In this document: in pieces, positions 30,011-39,776 of the stretch
How the letters are laid out: every line of letters begins with the position of its first letter
How positions within the stretch are numbered: position 1 is the stretch's first letter
Assembly: GCF_023715505.1 (NCBI RefSeq)
Contig: NZ_JAMBOH010000002.1
Location: forward strand, 434,001 to 498,000
Direction: 5' to 3'
DNA from: Neobacillus cucumis
Lineage (GTDB): Bacteria; Bacillota; Bacilli; Bacillales_B; DSM-18226
DNA length: 64,000 nt
The notes under the pieces: model-generated
Databases searched by the model: none
What the model was told of the DNA's origin: nothing
What the model saw: only the letters and a program-made list of their open reading frames with translations
Program-made: the position numbers and the translations under genes

Positions 30011-30474
30011 CTATTTTCTCAAGGTTTGTAATGCACCACTCCATGCAATAACTTGGTCAAGCCAAATTGACATTATTAAGATGTAATTCAGCTGGTTTAA
30101 ATGTTGTAAAGTTTTCAAAATCTGTAAATAAAGATAATGTTGGGTGAGTCTTAACATCCGCAATTAGTAATTCTCCACAGATCCCTCGTAAATGTTCAGC
30201 TGCACGAGCTCCACCAGCTCCACCATAGCTAACGATGCCTGCCGCTTTGTTATTCCAAGCTTCAAACCTTTTCACTCCAAGCTGCTATTCCAGGTTCTGT
30301 TCCATCGGTTGTTCCGAAAAAAGGCAATTGGAATTCGGCAATATCTGCTATTTCATAATTTGCATCTCCACGTTTGTCTGCAATTCCTTTTACCCATTTT
30401 CCAACCTGAGGACTAACCCGACCTTCACGAGTGCTTCCTAAGATAATTCCGATATTTAATTTTTCATTTGTCAT
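30011..30474 (-). pseudogene. NADPH-dependent FMN reductase, internally deleted
   Basis: The N-terminal frame (MTNEKLNIGIILGSTREGR, flavodoxin-like FMN site, to AAWSEKV) stops at 30,262. The second frame resumes at EAWNNKAAGIVSYGGAGGARAAEHLR, the family's C-terminal part. About 35-40 codons between them (the YNHS-containing loop expected by homology) are absent. A further frameshift near 30,057 separates LNNVNLA from LDQVIAWSGALQTLRK and the final stop at 30,011. The gene cannot make a normal protein. Confidence 0.8.
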
Positions 30475-30596
30475 TACTTCTTCCTCCTGATGGTTTTTTC
30501 ATTTAACATTGTCAAAAAAACAAATTGTTTTGAATCAACTTTTCTAAGCTTTATGGAAAAATAATAAAGCATCCTTCTTCTAAGTTGTGTGATAAT

Positions 30597-31278
30597 TTAA
30601 TTGTCTATTTGAGATATTTGGCTAACAATTTGGGTCAAAGCCTCTTTCATCGGTACGGCAGGGCGTTCAAGCAGTTTTTCCAGATCGTTGCTTTCGACCT
30701 CTAATCCACCCTCACGAATGCCCTTTTGTGTGTTAATAAGCATCGGAAGGAAGGCTTCCGGAACTCCAGCACCTTTCATAATCTCGGCATAAGTGTCATC
30801 ATCCACCTGTTGAAAAGGAATCTCTTTCCCTAATACAGTTTCAAGTATAGGGACTAATTCTTTATGTTCCATAAGTTTACCGGAAAGTTCGTAAATCGTG
30901 TTCTCATGTCCATTTCCAATAAGTACGTTGGCAGTTGCCTCCGCCAAATCCTGTCGAAGCGCCCAACCTACTTTCCCATCTTCGGTCGCCGTTATCCATG
31001 GAGCACCCGCCATAGCACCTTTTATACTTTCGATTTCATTTTCTAGATACCAGTTATTCCTCATAAAATGAATAAGGAATGCCTGTTTTTACAATAGCCT
31101 CTTCCGTAGCTTTATAAGCTTGAGCAAGGAAAAAGTTGCTATCGCTTGCTTTAGTCGCACTGGTAAACGCAATAAATTTAATGTTGGCGCGCTCGGCGGC
31201 AGCAACCGCATTGGCGTGTTGCCTTATTCTTATTTTATCGCCTTCAAGCTGCACCTCGACATCTTTATACACGAACAA
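30597..31278 (-). pseudogene. NmrA-like NAD(P)-binding oxidoreductase, 5'-truncated and frameshifted
   Basis: Similar to YtfG/azoreductase-type atypical SDRs. The first frame has KIRIRQHANAVAAAERANIKFIAFTS and ends SFYEE; the second continues LRNNWYLENEIESIKGAM, ALRQDLAEATANVL and YELSGKLMEH to the end. The expected N-terminus with the GxxGxxG nucleotide motif (about 70 residues) is missing, and the frames are offset near 31,060. It is a relic. Confidence 0.8.
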
Positions 31279-31587
31279 ACGCTCCCTACGAAACTAAAAT
31301 AAAAAGGACCATTTTAGGTCCAATAATTCAATTTCTCCAAGGAAGGCATCCTTAAGTTTAATTGAATCCTTCACATTATTGAATAAAATATCTTATTTTT
31401 TGCTATGTCTCATGGTAATTCATCCTTTGATTTGAACTGGCTTAGTGAGACGGAGCCCTACCTTCGTTTTGCTCTGGTGGTTCATTTTGTTGGATGTGGT
31501 GACTTTTACAAACTTGTACAGCATTACAAAAAAAGGGAAAACCCGCAGGCACCCCATTCTTTGAATTTAATAAAAAAATTATATCCC
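31279..31587. other. Intergenic stretch, no gene seen
   Basis: Only a small hairpin (GGACC / GGTCC, near 31,305) is visible. A 67-codon plus-strand frame at 31,405-31,608 has no ribosome binding site or recognisable content. Confidence 0.5.
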
Positions 31588-32391
31588 CTAAATTACATAA
31601 TTACATAGCTTACCGATATTCTCTACTTCCACAGATACGATGTCACCTGACATCATTGAACAACTACCAGAGGGCGAACCAGTAGCCAAAACATCACCCG
31701 GCTCCAAAGTCATAACTTGTGAAATCCAACTTATAAGGAAAGGAATTGAAAGTGACATCTGATTTGTATTACCCTCTTGAACTACTTTACCGTTTAACGT
31801 TGTAATTATGCGTAAATTGGTTGGATCTATACCGGTCACAATCCATGGACCTAAAGGTCCAAAAGTATCAAAACCTTTGCCGCGTGTAAATTGGGGATCA
31901 GTTTTTGTAAGATCTCTTGCCGTTACATCATTAAAAATGGTGCAGCCAAAAACATAATCCAATGCCTCTTCTTCTTTTATATTTTTTCCGCGTTTCCCAA
32001 TAACGAGTGCCACTTCCCCCTCCATTTCCACCTGTTTGCTTAAATCACAGGAAGGAAGAATGATGTCTCCCTCATTTGGAATCAAGGAAGATGTCGGCTT
32101 TAAAAAAAGAAATGGTTCCTTAAGATTAGCCCTTCCCCCAGTTTCCTTTGCATGTTCAACATATGTCCAGCCTAAATTAACTACTTTTGAGGGTGATACA
32201 GGCTCCAAAATTTTCACATCACTATATTTATGTCTTACTCCATCATATTTTAATTGATTGTTTACAATTTCAGTAAAATCATTGGAAAATTGTATAATTT
32301 CATCATCCTCAACAATTCCGTAATATATTTTACCTTTATGATTCTGATAACGAACTATTGTCTGTGTTTTTTGTATTCCCTGTATTACCAT
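31588..32391 (-). CDS. Fumarylacetoacetate hydrolase (FAH) family enzyme
   Basis: About 267 residues with the FAH C-terminal fold: VNLGWTYVEHAKE, metal ligands EMEGEVALVIGKRG (Glu pair near residue 126) and NDVTARDL (Asp near 157), GKGFDTFGPLGPWIV, and the ATGSPSG loop near the end. Family activities include acylpyruvate hydrolysis, oxaloacetate decarboxylation and oxaloacetate tautomerisation. Next to aspartase and a dicarboxylate symporter, an oxaloacetate-related role is plausible; it could instead act on a ring-cleavage product. The start is ATG 32,391 after AAGGAG; the GTG at 32,400 is too close to that site. Confidence 0.82.
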   Translation of the reverse strand: MVIQGIQKTQTIVRYQNHKGKIYYGIVEDDEIIQFSNDFTEIVNNQLKYDGVRHKYSDVKILEPVSPSKVVNLGWTYVEHAKETGGRANLKEPFLFLKPTSSLIPNEGDIILPSCDLSKQVEMEGEVALVIGKRGKNIKEEEALDYVFGCTIFNDVTARDLTKTDPQFTRGKGFDTFGPLGPWIVTGIDPTNLRIITTLNGKVVQEGNTNQMSLSIPFLISWISQVMTLEPGDVLATGSPSGSCSMMSGDIVSVEVENIGKLCNYVI

Positions 32392-32434
32392 ATACACCAC
32401 TCCTTCTATAAATTTGGGGTTACAAACGATTTAT

Positions 32435-33871
32435 TCAATCTTTGTCTAATAGAGCGGCTCCTGAAATTCCAGGCTTTGTCATTTCATACGGATTTAAAAT
32501 TAGCTCAATTTCTTCTTCAGTTAAAACATCATATTGTAGGCATAACTCGCGTACTGATTTACCATCTAAAATGGCTTCTCGTCCAATCCGTGCTGCTACC
32601 TCATATCCGAGATGAGGGTTTACAGCTGTTATAACTCCTACACTTTTTTCTACATACTCTTTTAAACGTTTTTCGTTGGCTTCAATGCCTAATAGACAAT
32701 ACTCTGTAAATACTTTAAATGAATTATTCATTATGTCGATTGACTGAAGCAAATTAAAGACTAAAACAGGTTCCATAACATTTAGTTCAAGTTGCCCTGC
32801 TTCTGAAGCTAGGCAGATCGTATGGTCGTTACCGATTACTTGGAAAGCAACTTGGTTAATCATTTCAGGCATAACCGGATTAACTTTACCAGGCATAATC
32901 GATGAACCAGGTTGGCGTGCAGGTAACAAAATTTCAGCTAGACCGGCACGGGGACCAGAAGCCATTAATCGTAAATCGTTAGCAATTTTCGACATGTTAA
33001 TCATGCAAACCTTTAACGCAGCTGAAACTTCAGTATATGCATCTGTGTTTTGCGTTGCATCTACAAGATGATCAGCCCCCTTTAGCGGTAGCCCACTAAT
33101 TTCTGCTAAGTGTTTCACAACTTTTTCAATATAACCGGGATCGGCATTTAATCCTGTTCCTACCGCTGTTGCCCCCATGTTTACTTCATATAAATGCACA
33201 CGAGTTTCCTTAATCCGCTTTATATCCCGCTCAATTACCTTGCTAAATGCTTCAAATTCTTGTCCAAGTCGAATTGGAACTGCATCCTGCAAGTGAGTAC
33301 GTCCCATTTTAATAACAGGGTCAAACTGTTGAGCTTTGTTTTTAAACACTGAATGCATCTTTTCCATTGTTTGCAATAAGTTTTCTAATAAATTAAGTGT
33401 TGCAATATGAATGGCAGTTGGGAACGAATCATTTGTTGATTGTGCCATGTTCACATGACTATTGGGACTTAATTGATTATATGAACCTTTTTCATATCCA
33501 AGCAACTCAAGAGCAAGGTTAGCAATCATTTCATTCATATTCATATTCATGGAAGTGCCCGCCCCGCCTTGGATTGGATCAACAATGAATTGATCATGCA
33601 ATTTTCCTGCAATTATTTCATCAGCAGCCTTAACAATTGCATTCCCAAGCCCTTCATATAAACGTTTTACTTCCATATTAGCGAGAGCAGCAGCTTTTTT
33701 AACAATTGCTAAACCCTTTATTAGTTCTCCGCTAACCTTATAACCTGTTATTGGGAAATTTTCAACCGCACGTAATGTTTGGACTCCGTAATAAGCATCT
33801 ATAGGAACATTCTTTATTCCTAAAAAGTCTTTTTCAATTCTGACGTTTTGTTTTTCTTCAGTGATCATCAT
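32435..33871 (-). CDS. aspA: Aspartate ammonia-lyase
   Basis: A 478-residue enzyme of the aspartase/fumarase superfamily, converting L-aspartate to fumarate and ammonia. Motifs: YYGVQTLRAVENFPITG at the N-terminus (aspartase-like), GAGTSMNMNMNEMIAN, SPNSHVNMAQSTNDSFPT, GRTHLQDAVPI with catalytic region, and the mobile SS-loop GSSIMPGKVNPVMPE (Ser near residue 325). Aspartase is preferred over fumarase C from the N-terminal motif and context (symporter, racemase), but the sequence does not exclude fumarase. Confidence 0.87.
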   Translation of the reverse strand: MMITEEKQNVRIEKDFLGIKNVPIDAYYGVQTLRAVENFPITGYKVSGELIKGLAIVKKAAALANMEVKRLYEGLGNAIVKAADEIIAGKLHDQFIVDPIQGGAGTSMNMNMNEMIANLALELLGYEKGSYNQLSPNSHVNMAQSTNDSFPTAIHIATLNLLENLLQTMEKMHSVFKNKAQQFDPVIKMGRTHLQDAVPIRLGQEFEAFSKVIERDIKRIKETRVHLYEVNMGATAVGTGLNADPGYIEKVVKHLAEISGLPLKGADHLVDATQNTDAYTEVSAALKVCMINMSKIANDLRLMASGPRAGLAEILLPARQPGSSIMPGKVNPVMPEMINQVAFQVIGNDHTICLASEAGQLELNVMEPVLVFNLLQSIDIMNNSFKVFTEYCLLGIEANEKRLKEYVEKSVGVITAVNPHLGYEVAARIGREAILDGKSVRELCLQYDVLTEEEIELILNPYEMTKPGISGAALLDKD

Positions 33872-33906
33872 TTTGTGCCTCCAATGTTGAAAGATAGATA
33901 TGAAAT

Positions 33907-35178
33907 TTATGCTACAGTTGATTGTTTAATAGATTCTGTATAATTTTTCGCTTTTACCTTATCGAATGAGCCTTCTGATTTTGACATAACAATGGAAGCT
34001 AATGCATTTCCCACAACATTCACAGCAGTACGAAGCATATCTAAAACGCGGTCAATACCCGCAATAAATGCCATACCTTCAAGTGGAAGACCCATTGAAC
34101 TTAAGGTTGATAACACAACGACAAGTGAAGCACCAGAAACTCCAGCCATTCCTTTGGAAGTCAACATTAGCACAAATAATAGAGTAATTTGTTGTCCAAT
34201 GGATAAATGAATCCCATACATTTGGGCTATAAAGAGTGATGCAACTGCCTGATAAATGGAAGATCCGTCAAGATTAAATGTATATCCGGTTGGAATTACA
34301 AAGGAAGCTACCTCTTTTGGACATCCAAATTTCTCCATTTTGTCCATTAATCTTGGTAATACAGTCTCTGAGCTTGCAGTTGTAAACGCTAAGAATATTT
34401 CGTCTTTTAATATTTTCATTAAGGTAAATACACTTGTACCAGCCATTTTTGCAATAATTCCTAATATAACAATGACGAAAAAGAACGTCGTTCCATAGAT
34501 GACAAGAACTAATTTTCCTAATGGAATTAGAGAATGCACACCAAACTTTGCTACATTGACACCAATTAGGGCAAATACACCAAAAGGAGCAAATTTCATA
34601 ACTAAATTTGTCACCCAGAACATTGTTTCCAATACACCATCAAAGAATTTTAAAACTGGTTTTCCCTTTTCTCCAATGGCTGCAACGCCTAAACCGAATA
34701 AAACAGAGAAAAAGACGATTGCTAGTAGGTCTCCTTCAGCTAATGATTGAAACACATTAGTTGGGATAATATGTACAAATTTATCTGCTATACTTGTACT
34801 TTCACTCGTCTTTACAGTTTGAACTAATGTCGAAATATTCCCTTTTTCCAAGTGACCAATTTTAACTCCACTTCCGGGGTGGAATAAATTTGCAGCAATT
34901 AAACCTAAAGCAAGAGCAATGGTGGTTACAATTTCAAAATAAATAATGGTTTTTCCACCTAATTTTCCTATCTTTTTTATATCACCAACGCCTGCAATAG
35001 AAACAACAAGGGCACCTATAACAATTGGGGCAACAATCATTTTAATTAAATGAATGAAGATATCGCCAATTGGTTGGAGAATGATCATTGCAGTTTGATT
35101 CCCATAAAAAATAGCACCAATAATAATACCTAAAGTAAGACCTATAAATATTTGTGTAGCCAACCCAAATATTTTCAT
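33907..35178 (-). CDS. Dicarboxylate/amino acid:cation symporter (GltP/DctP type)
   Basis: A 423-residue member of the DAACS/SLC1 family with about eight membrane segments. The serine-rich reentrant loop is FTTASSETVLPRLM (near residue 270), followed by NLDGSSIYQAVASLFIAQ and the second loop SKGMAGVSGASLVVV (near 345), which together form the substrate site. It takes up glutamate, aspartate or C4-dicarboxylates with H+ or Na+. Being directly upstream of aspartase in the same direction, it probably imports aspartate. Confidence 0.93.
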   Translation of the reverse strand: MKIFGLATQIFIGLTLGIIIGAIFYGNQTAMIILQPIGDIFIHLIKMIVAPIVIGALVVSIAGVGDIKKIGKLGGKTIIYFEIVTTIALALGLIAANLFHPGSGVKIGHLEKGNISTLVQTVKTSESTSIADKFVHIIPTNVFQSLAEGDLLAIVFFSVLFGLGVAAIGEKGKPVLKFFDGVLETMFWVTNLVMKFAPFGVFALIGVNVAKFGVHSLIPLGKLVLVIYGTTFFFVIVILGIIAKMAGTSVFTLMKILKDEIFLAFTTASSETVLPRLMDKMEKFGCPKEVASFVIPTGYTFNLDGSSIYQAVASLFIAQMYGIHLSIGQQITLLFVLMLTSKGMAGVSGASLVVVLSTLSSMGLPLEGMAFIAGIDRVLDMLRTAVNVVGNALASIVMSKSEGSFDKVKAKNYTESIKQSTVA

Positions 35179-35410
35179 AAGTTGAAACCCCTTTCATAAT
35201 ACTTAAAGATAAAAATAAAAATATTAGGTGTACCTCCTTTTTTAGATATGAAAATTGTTGATGAAGCTAGAAATGATAGTTTAAATATTTTTAAAATTTA
35301 AACACCTCATGAAATTGATTATAAATTACTATTTTAAAGTTAAGTTATAAAGGAAAACTATACGGTTATAGAAGAAATCAATTAGATAAATTAGTCTTTA
35401 AAACAAAAAA

Positions 35411-35446
35411 ACAATAAACCGATTGATAACGTCATTCGGTTTATTG
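35411..35446 (-). terminator. Terminator after the LysR-type gene
   Basis: CAATAAACCGA / TCGGTTTATTG form an 11-pair stem that overlaps the stop codon, with a T-run on the minus strand. Confidence 0.85.
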
Positions 35447-36316
35447 CTTTTCAAACATTTTATTTTTTAAAAAATCCATAAAAACAGATTTAGGTTTACC
35501 TTTTAAATAAATAAAGTCAATACTAATATTAGTTTTCACCGGAGGAGTCATTTCTACTCTAAATAACTCTTCATTTTCTAGTTCTTTTCTTACACAATGC
35601 TCAGGTAAAAAGCTAATGCCTAGACCTTGCAATACTAAATTTTTAGCCGTTTCCATATTATCAACTTCTAAATATATATTCGGATTTACACCATTACTTA
35701 GAAAGAGACGATGAATAATAAGCCAATCGATAGATCCATAATCAAAAAAGATAAGAGGCTGTTTAGCTACATCCTCTACTGTTACTCCTTCTTCTTTTAA
35801 AAAAGAATGATTTGCAGGGACAAAGAGGCTAATAGGATCATTATAAAGACGAATTGATTCTACTTGAGGGTGAGTTTCTGTTCGTATAATACCAAAGTCC
35901 ACCTCTTTGTTAATGACCTTGTGTAAAATGTCTTTAGAATGTCCCGTTATAATTTTTATTCTAACGTCATTAAACTTTGATTTAAAAGCCGGCAAAATAT
36001 CAGGGAGAACGTTGTTGGAAATTGACAAAGCACTCCCAAGGACTAGCTCATAAGGTACAGTTACTTGTTGTAATCCATACTTTGCTTCCTGATAGGATTG
36101 AAGAATCTTTTGTGCATGTGGAAAGAAATATTCTCCCTTTTCAGTTAATGAAATTTTGTTTCCATTTCGATGAAAAAGCTTTAAATTCACTTCACGTTCA
36201 AGGGATTGAATTCGAGCCGTTACAGAAGGTTGAGTTAAATAAAGAGCCTCTGCTGCTTTATTGAAACTACCTAATTGACAAACATATATGAAGGCTTCAA
36301 TATTTTCAATATTCAT
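35441..36316 (-). CDS. LysR family transcriptional regulator
   Basis: A 291-residue LysR protein: N-terminal winged HTH (ENIEAFIYVCQLGSFNKAAEAL, then YLTQPSVTARIQSLEREV, residues 3-45) and a substrate-binding domain from about residue 90. It lies upstream of the symporter and aspartase genes on the same strand, separated from them by its terminator. It is the likely activator of the aspartate module; its inducer is unknown. Confidence 0.9.
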   Translation of the reverse strand: MNIENIEAFIYVCQLGSFNKAAEALYLTQPSVTARIQSLEREVNLKLFHRNGNKISLTEKGEYFFPHAQKILQSYQEAKYGLQQVTVPYELVLGSALSISNNVLPDILPAFKSKFNDVRIKIITGHSKDILHKVINKEVDFGIIRTETHPQVESIRLYNDPISLFVPANHSFLKEEGVTVEDVAKQPLIFFDYGSIDWLIIHRLFLSNGVNPNIYLEVDNMETAKNLVLQGLGISFLPEHCVRKELENEELFRVEMTPPVKTNISIDFIYLKGKPKSVFMDFLKNKMFEKQ

Positions 36317-36431
36317 TTCTTATGCTCCTTATTTTAGTTCACCATTGTATTTATTTACTATAACAAATCAATAAATTTAACTTTATAAAAAAGAAAAAAA
36401 TAACGCTATCTTATTACATCTTCTTTCATTT

Positions 36432-37142
36432 TTATTTTACACCAATTGCACTTGCTGATACTTTCCCAATAGCTGTTTTAATTACGGTTTTGGCTAAAAT
36501 TTCTGTTGGGTCAATAACACAAATATCTTGCGAAGATTTAAGTACAAGAGGAATTTCTGTACAACCCGCTATTATAGCTTCTGCCCCTCGATTTATTAAT
36601 GTATTAGCTACTCTTGAAAGGTATAAAAGCCCTTTCTCTAAATCACTCCCTTTAATAGCATATATTCCTTCCATCACTTCTTTCTGCACTTGTAAATCAG
36701 GTTCAATGACATTAATATCATAGACTTGACAACTATGTTGATATAGTTTTGTATTTATTGTTCCATCAGTAGCTAATAAACCAACTCTACTAAAGTTTTT
36801 TTCATGTAAAAAGCGAGCTGTTTCTAAAGGCATATTTAATACTGGGATACTGACGGAATTTTCTATTAAATTAAAGTAAAAGTGAGCGGTATTGCATGCA
36901 ATTACAAGAAAATCCGCACCGGCATTTTCTAGTCTTTGTGCTGATTGTATAATAAATGGGGCAGGATCTGTACCTTTTCCCAAAATAGCTGTTGTTCGAT
37001 CAGGTATTTGTGAATAATTGTCCACGATTATATGGATATGATCCTGGTCCTTCTTTGCAGGTGTATAAAAAATAATTTTATTTATTAAATCGACAGTTGC
37101 TAATGGTCCCATTCCACCAATTATCCCAACTACTTTTTGCAT
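36432..37142 (-). CDS. Aspartate/glutamate racemase family protein
   Basis: About 236 residues with the two catalytic cysteines of cofactor-independent racemases in IACNTAHFY (near residue 82) and IAGCTEIPL (near 193), and N-terminal GIIGGMGPLATVDL. It probably interconverts D- and L-aspartate. With the symporter and aspartase it would allow use of D-aspartate. The likely start is ATG 37,142; the in-frame GTGs just upstream lie in the weak AAGTGGTGAAG ribosome binding region. Confidence 0.88.
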   Translation of the reverse strand: MQKVVGIIGGMGPLATVDLINKIIFYTPAKKDQDHIHIIVDNYSQIPDRTTAILGKGTDPAPFIIQSAQRLENAGADFLVIACNTAHFYFNLIENSVSIPVLNMPLETARFLHEKNFSRVGLLATDGTINTKLYQHSCQVYDINVIEPDLQVQKEVMEGIYAIKGSDLEKGLLYLSRVANTLINRGAEAIIAGCTEIPLVLKSSQDICVIDPTEILAKTVIKTAIGKVSASAIGVK

Positions 37143-37239
37143 TTTCTTCACCACTTAATAATAAATTTTTAACTTATAGTTTTTGGAAAGCTTTCCTATA
37201 TTATAATTTTTATACTAAGTGATGAATTATAGAAATAAT

Positions 37240-38250
37240 CTATACACTAATAGAAACAATATATCGATAGCCTTGATTATGATTTAAAAGTATTGCCGTA
37301 AAATGAACAGTTGCATAGTACAAAGCTAATCGTGTCAAAACCTCACTACCTTTTGATTTTACTCTCTTTGTGAACCTTGGAGAGTGCCACGACCTTTGGA
37401 GCGCCGCCTGAAAAGTTATAAACAAAGGACTGTAAGAGTCGTTCATCCGCTTTTCTAGTATCATCCATTATTAACGGAAAACTGTTCAAAAAAGCAGCTT
37501 TTCTTTCAACACTAACTTTTGTAGTATTGAATTCATTTACCAGTTGCGGTGTTCCCCAGACATTTGCTGCAATCCTGAGAGTTGTTGTTTTTCCCTGTGA
37601 TGTACTACTAGCAAGGTCCACTATAAACGGATCTATTTTTAAATCATTTAACAGCACACTTACGAATGATGATAAAACCATAAATAAAGCTCTAGGATGA
37701 TGTTTGATTGGTTCAAAAACATTAGTAATCCATCCTTGCCAGATTCTTGAAAAGCTTCTAATAGCTGTTTTTCTCCTTGGTCATTGGGGAGAATTTCGAA
37801 ATTTCGAGGTAGCAGTGGATGAGCAAACCCATTTTTTATATGACCGAGGCGTTCCACCATAAAACCTCGGTCAATCTGATTAGAAGCTAACATTTTATCG
37901 AAGTAATCAATTAATTGCCTATAATTATTGTCATTACATGGGAATCCTTGTTCAGCGAGAGGAATCATCTCTTTTTTAGTTGCTAATGCCCCAGCAGAAA
38001 CTAGTTCAACAACTAACCTCCCTCGATCATTCCAAGCAATTTCATAGTAAACTTGAGGTTACTCTACATTATATAGCTCCCGCTTTATTATAGGGGCATG
38101 GCGAGCAACCAATATTTTAAGTTCTTCTGCCTGATTTCCCTTTAATGGTTTTTTTTCAACTCGATACAAGGCATTTCCAATTATTCTAAATGAAAATGGA
38201 ATATTTTTACATTTTTTAACAACTCTGTTAAAGAGTTTAGCTTCTGCATT
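37240..38250 (-). pseudogene. DUF927 primase-helicase-like gene, degenerate
   Basis: Reading frames on the minus strand join into one degraded protein. From about 38,250: AEAKLFNRVVKKCKNIPFSF to KRELYNVE, stop (near 38,060), PQVYYEIAWNDRGRLVVELV, then MIPLAEQGFPCNDNNYRQLIDYF. A deletion or shift near 37,665 leads to the ATPase part with VDLASSTSQGKTTTLRIAANVWG (Walker-A-like), and a last shift near 37,370 gives SEVLTRLALYYATVHF. DUF927 proteins are replication helicases or primases of phages and mobile elements, which supports the origin of the island. Confidence 0.72.
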
Positions 38251-38485
38251 GTCATACCCTCCTTTACGTTCTTATGTAACAAAAGAAGATGGAGTAAGAG
38301 GACCAATAACAAAAGAGGAACATGATTTATTATTTTCTAATGAAAGAGTTGAACTAAGTAAGCAAAATGACCTTAATAGCATTTTTAGTGCTTTAGATTA
38401 TGAGGTTTATTTTGAGGATCGTTTACTTACAACAAATGAACGAATCAAGATAAAAAAAATAATTGAAATATTTCTAAATGACTAG
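38249..38485 (+). CDS. Small hypothetical protein upstream of the integrase (possible fragment)
   Basis: A 78-codon frame; from about residue 9 (YVTKEDGVRGPITKEEHDLLFSNERVEL) it looks like genuine protein, charged and helical, ending EIFLND. The first codon TTG overlaps the divergent DUF927 relic and has no ribosome binding site, so the gene may be the 3' end of a longer one fused at a deletion junction. I do not recognise the family. It lies 48 bases before the integrase. Confidence 0.4.
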   Translation: MSYPPLRSYVTKEDGVRGPITKEEHDLLFSNERVELSKQNDLNSIFSALDYEVYFEDRLLTTNERIKIKKIIEIFLND

Positions 38486-38533
38486 CTTTCATCATCAAAA
38501 TCGTTTTAAGGGATTGAAAGGAGCTAAGGAAAG

Positions 38534-39685
38534 ATGGCTACATTGAGACAGTTACCAAGCGGAAAATGGCAGGCACGAGTTTCAAAAGATGGAAAAGAAA
38601 GAAGTATTGGAACATTCCGCGACAAAAAAGAATTTCGAATTGAAGCTGCTAAAGTTGAAGCACGAATATATTACGGGCAAACATTAAATGATAGAAACAT
38701 GTTATTTGAAGATGCTATGAAAGATTGGCTTGAACATAAAAAAGCAAATGTAAAGGAATCGACGTTTGTGCAACTTGAAGTGATTGTTCGAAATCACGTT
38801 TTGCCCACTTTTGGACATAAAAAAATTATGACGATTCGTAGACCTGAGATAAAAAGATGGATTGCTAAATTTGGTGAACTCGATCAAAACGGCGAAGAAA
38901 AATATTCATTTGGTTCAAGGTTAAAATATCTTTCAGTTATGAAAAGTATTTTACATTATTCTGTTCATGAACTTGAAATTCTTGAAAAAAATCCTGCCGA
39001 TAAATTAAAGGTTCCGGTTCAAGATAGTGTAGCTTTGAAGAAAAATAAAGAAGTAAAATATTTTAGCCTCGAAGAATTAAACAAGTTACTGGATTTTATG
39101 AAAGCATATAAACATCAGCGCTTTCCTGAATATCAACTTTATTACATGCTTATGTACTTTTTAAGCAAAACGGTTTAAGGATATCCGAAGCTTTGGTTTT
39201 AAGATGGGAAGATATTGATGGTGATAAAATAACCATAGATAAACAAACCAGCCGTAATTATAATAACAAAGTAAAATTAATAACATTAAAAAATAGTGCT
39301 TCTTATCGAACCATTAAAATTGACCAAGATTTATTACGTGAATTAAAAAAGTTTAAGTTGAAGCAAAATGAACTGATTTTAGCAAATGGCAGATTCCGAA
39401 AAAATGAAGATGGCATTATCTTTCAAAATTATAACGGACATTATTTAACACCTTCTACCGTTCGTGGAACTATCAAAGATTATTGTAAAAAAGCCGGTGT
39501 AAAATATAAAGGCACTCACGTGTTTAGACATACACTTGATGTTCTGCTTCTTGAATCTGGTGCAAGTCTGAAATGGTATCTAATTGATTAGGACATAAAA
39601 CCATCAAAACAACAGTGATACGTATCCGGATATAATTTTAAAAAAAGAAGAAGACGAACTTCAAAAGTTCGCCTCCTACACTTAA
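38534..39685 (+). pseudogene. int: Tyrosine-type site-specific integrase, multiply broken
   Basis: N-terminal AP2-like arm-binding domain (RQLPSGKWQARVSKDGKERS, residues about 4-45), core-binding domain (TFVQLEVIVRNHVLPTFG) and catalytic domain. The first frame stops at 39,178 after FLSKTV; one extra G restores KTGLRISEALVLRW with the catalytic Arg. The second frame includes THVFRHT and ends WYLID at 39,591. Beyond it, LGHKTIKTT and DTY (the nucleophile Tyr) are still legible in shifted frames, up to DELQKFASYT at 39,685. At least three lesions: inactive. AAGGA precedes the ATG. It lies 98 bases from the right attachment site. Confidence 0.9.
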
Positions 39686-39698
39686 AGATAAAATCAAA

Positions 39699-39717
39699 CC
39701 GGCACTGAATCGGCACG
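39699..39717. promoter_or_regulatory. Candidate integrase arm-binding pair (right)
   Basis: CGGCAC at 39,700 and 39,711, again 11 bases apart and in the same orientation as the pair at 10,165-10,184. It lies between the integrase relic and the right direct repeat. Confidence 0.5.
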
Positions 39718-39776
39718 CCGTCAATTTTACATTTATAATCATCGCTCAACCCTTGATATACAAAGGTTTTTTATTA

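Noticed and set aside
31405..31608. 67-codon plus-strand ORF
   Set aside because: It overlaps the end of the FAH-family gene and has no start signals.
31588..32391. MhpD-type 2-hydroxypentadienoate hydratase completing the aromatic pathway
   Set aside because: The sequence is closer to acylpyruvase/FAHD-type members and it lies in the aspartate module, 13 kb from the aromatic cassette.
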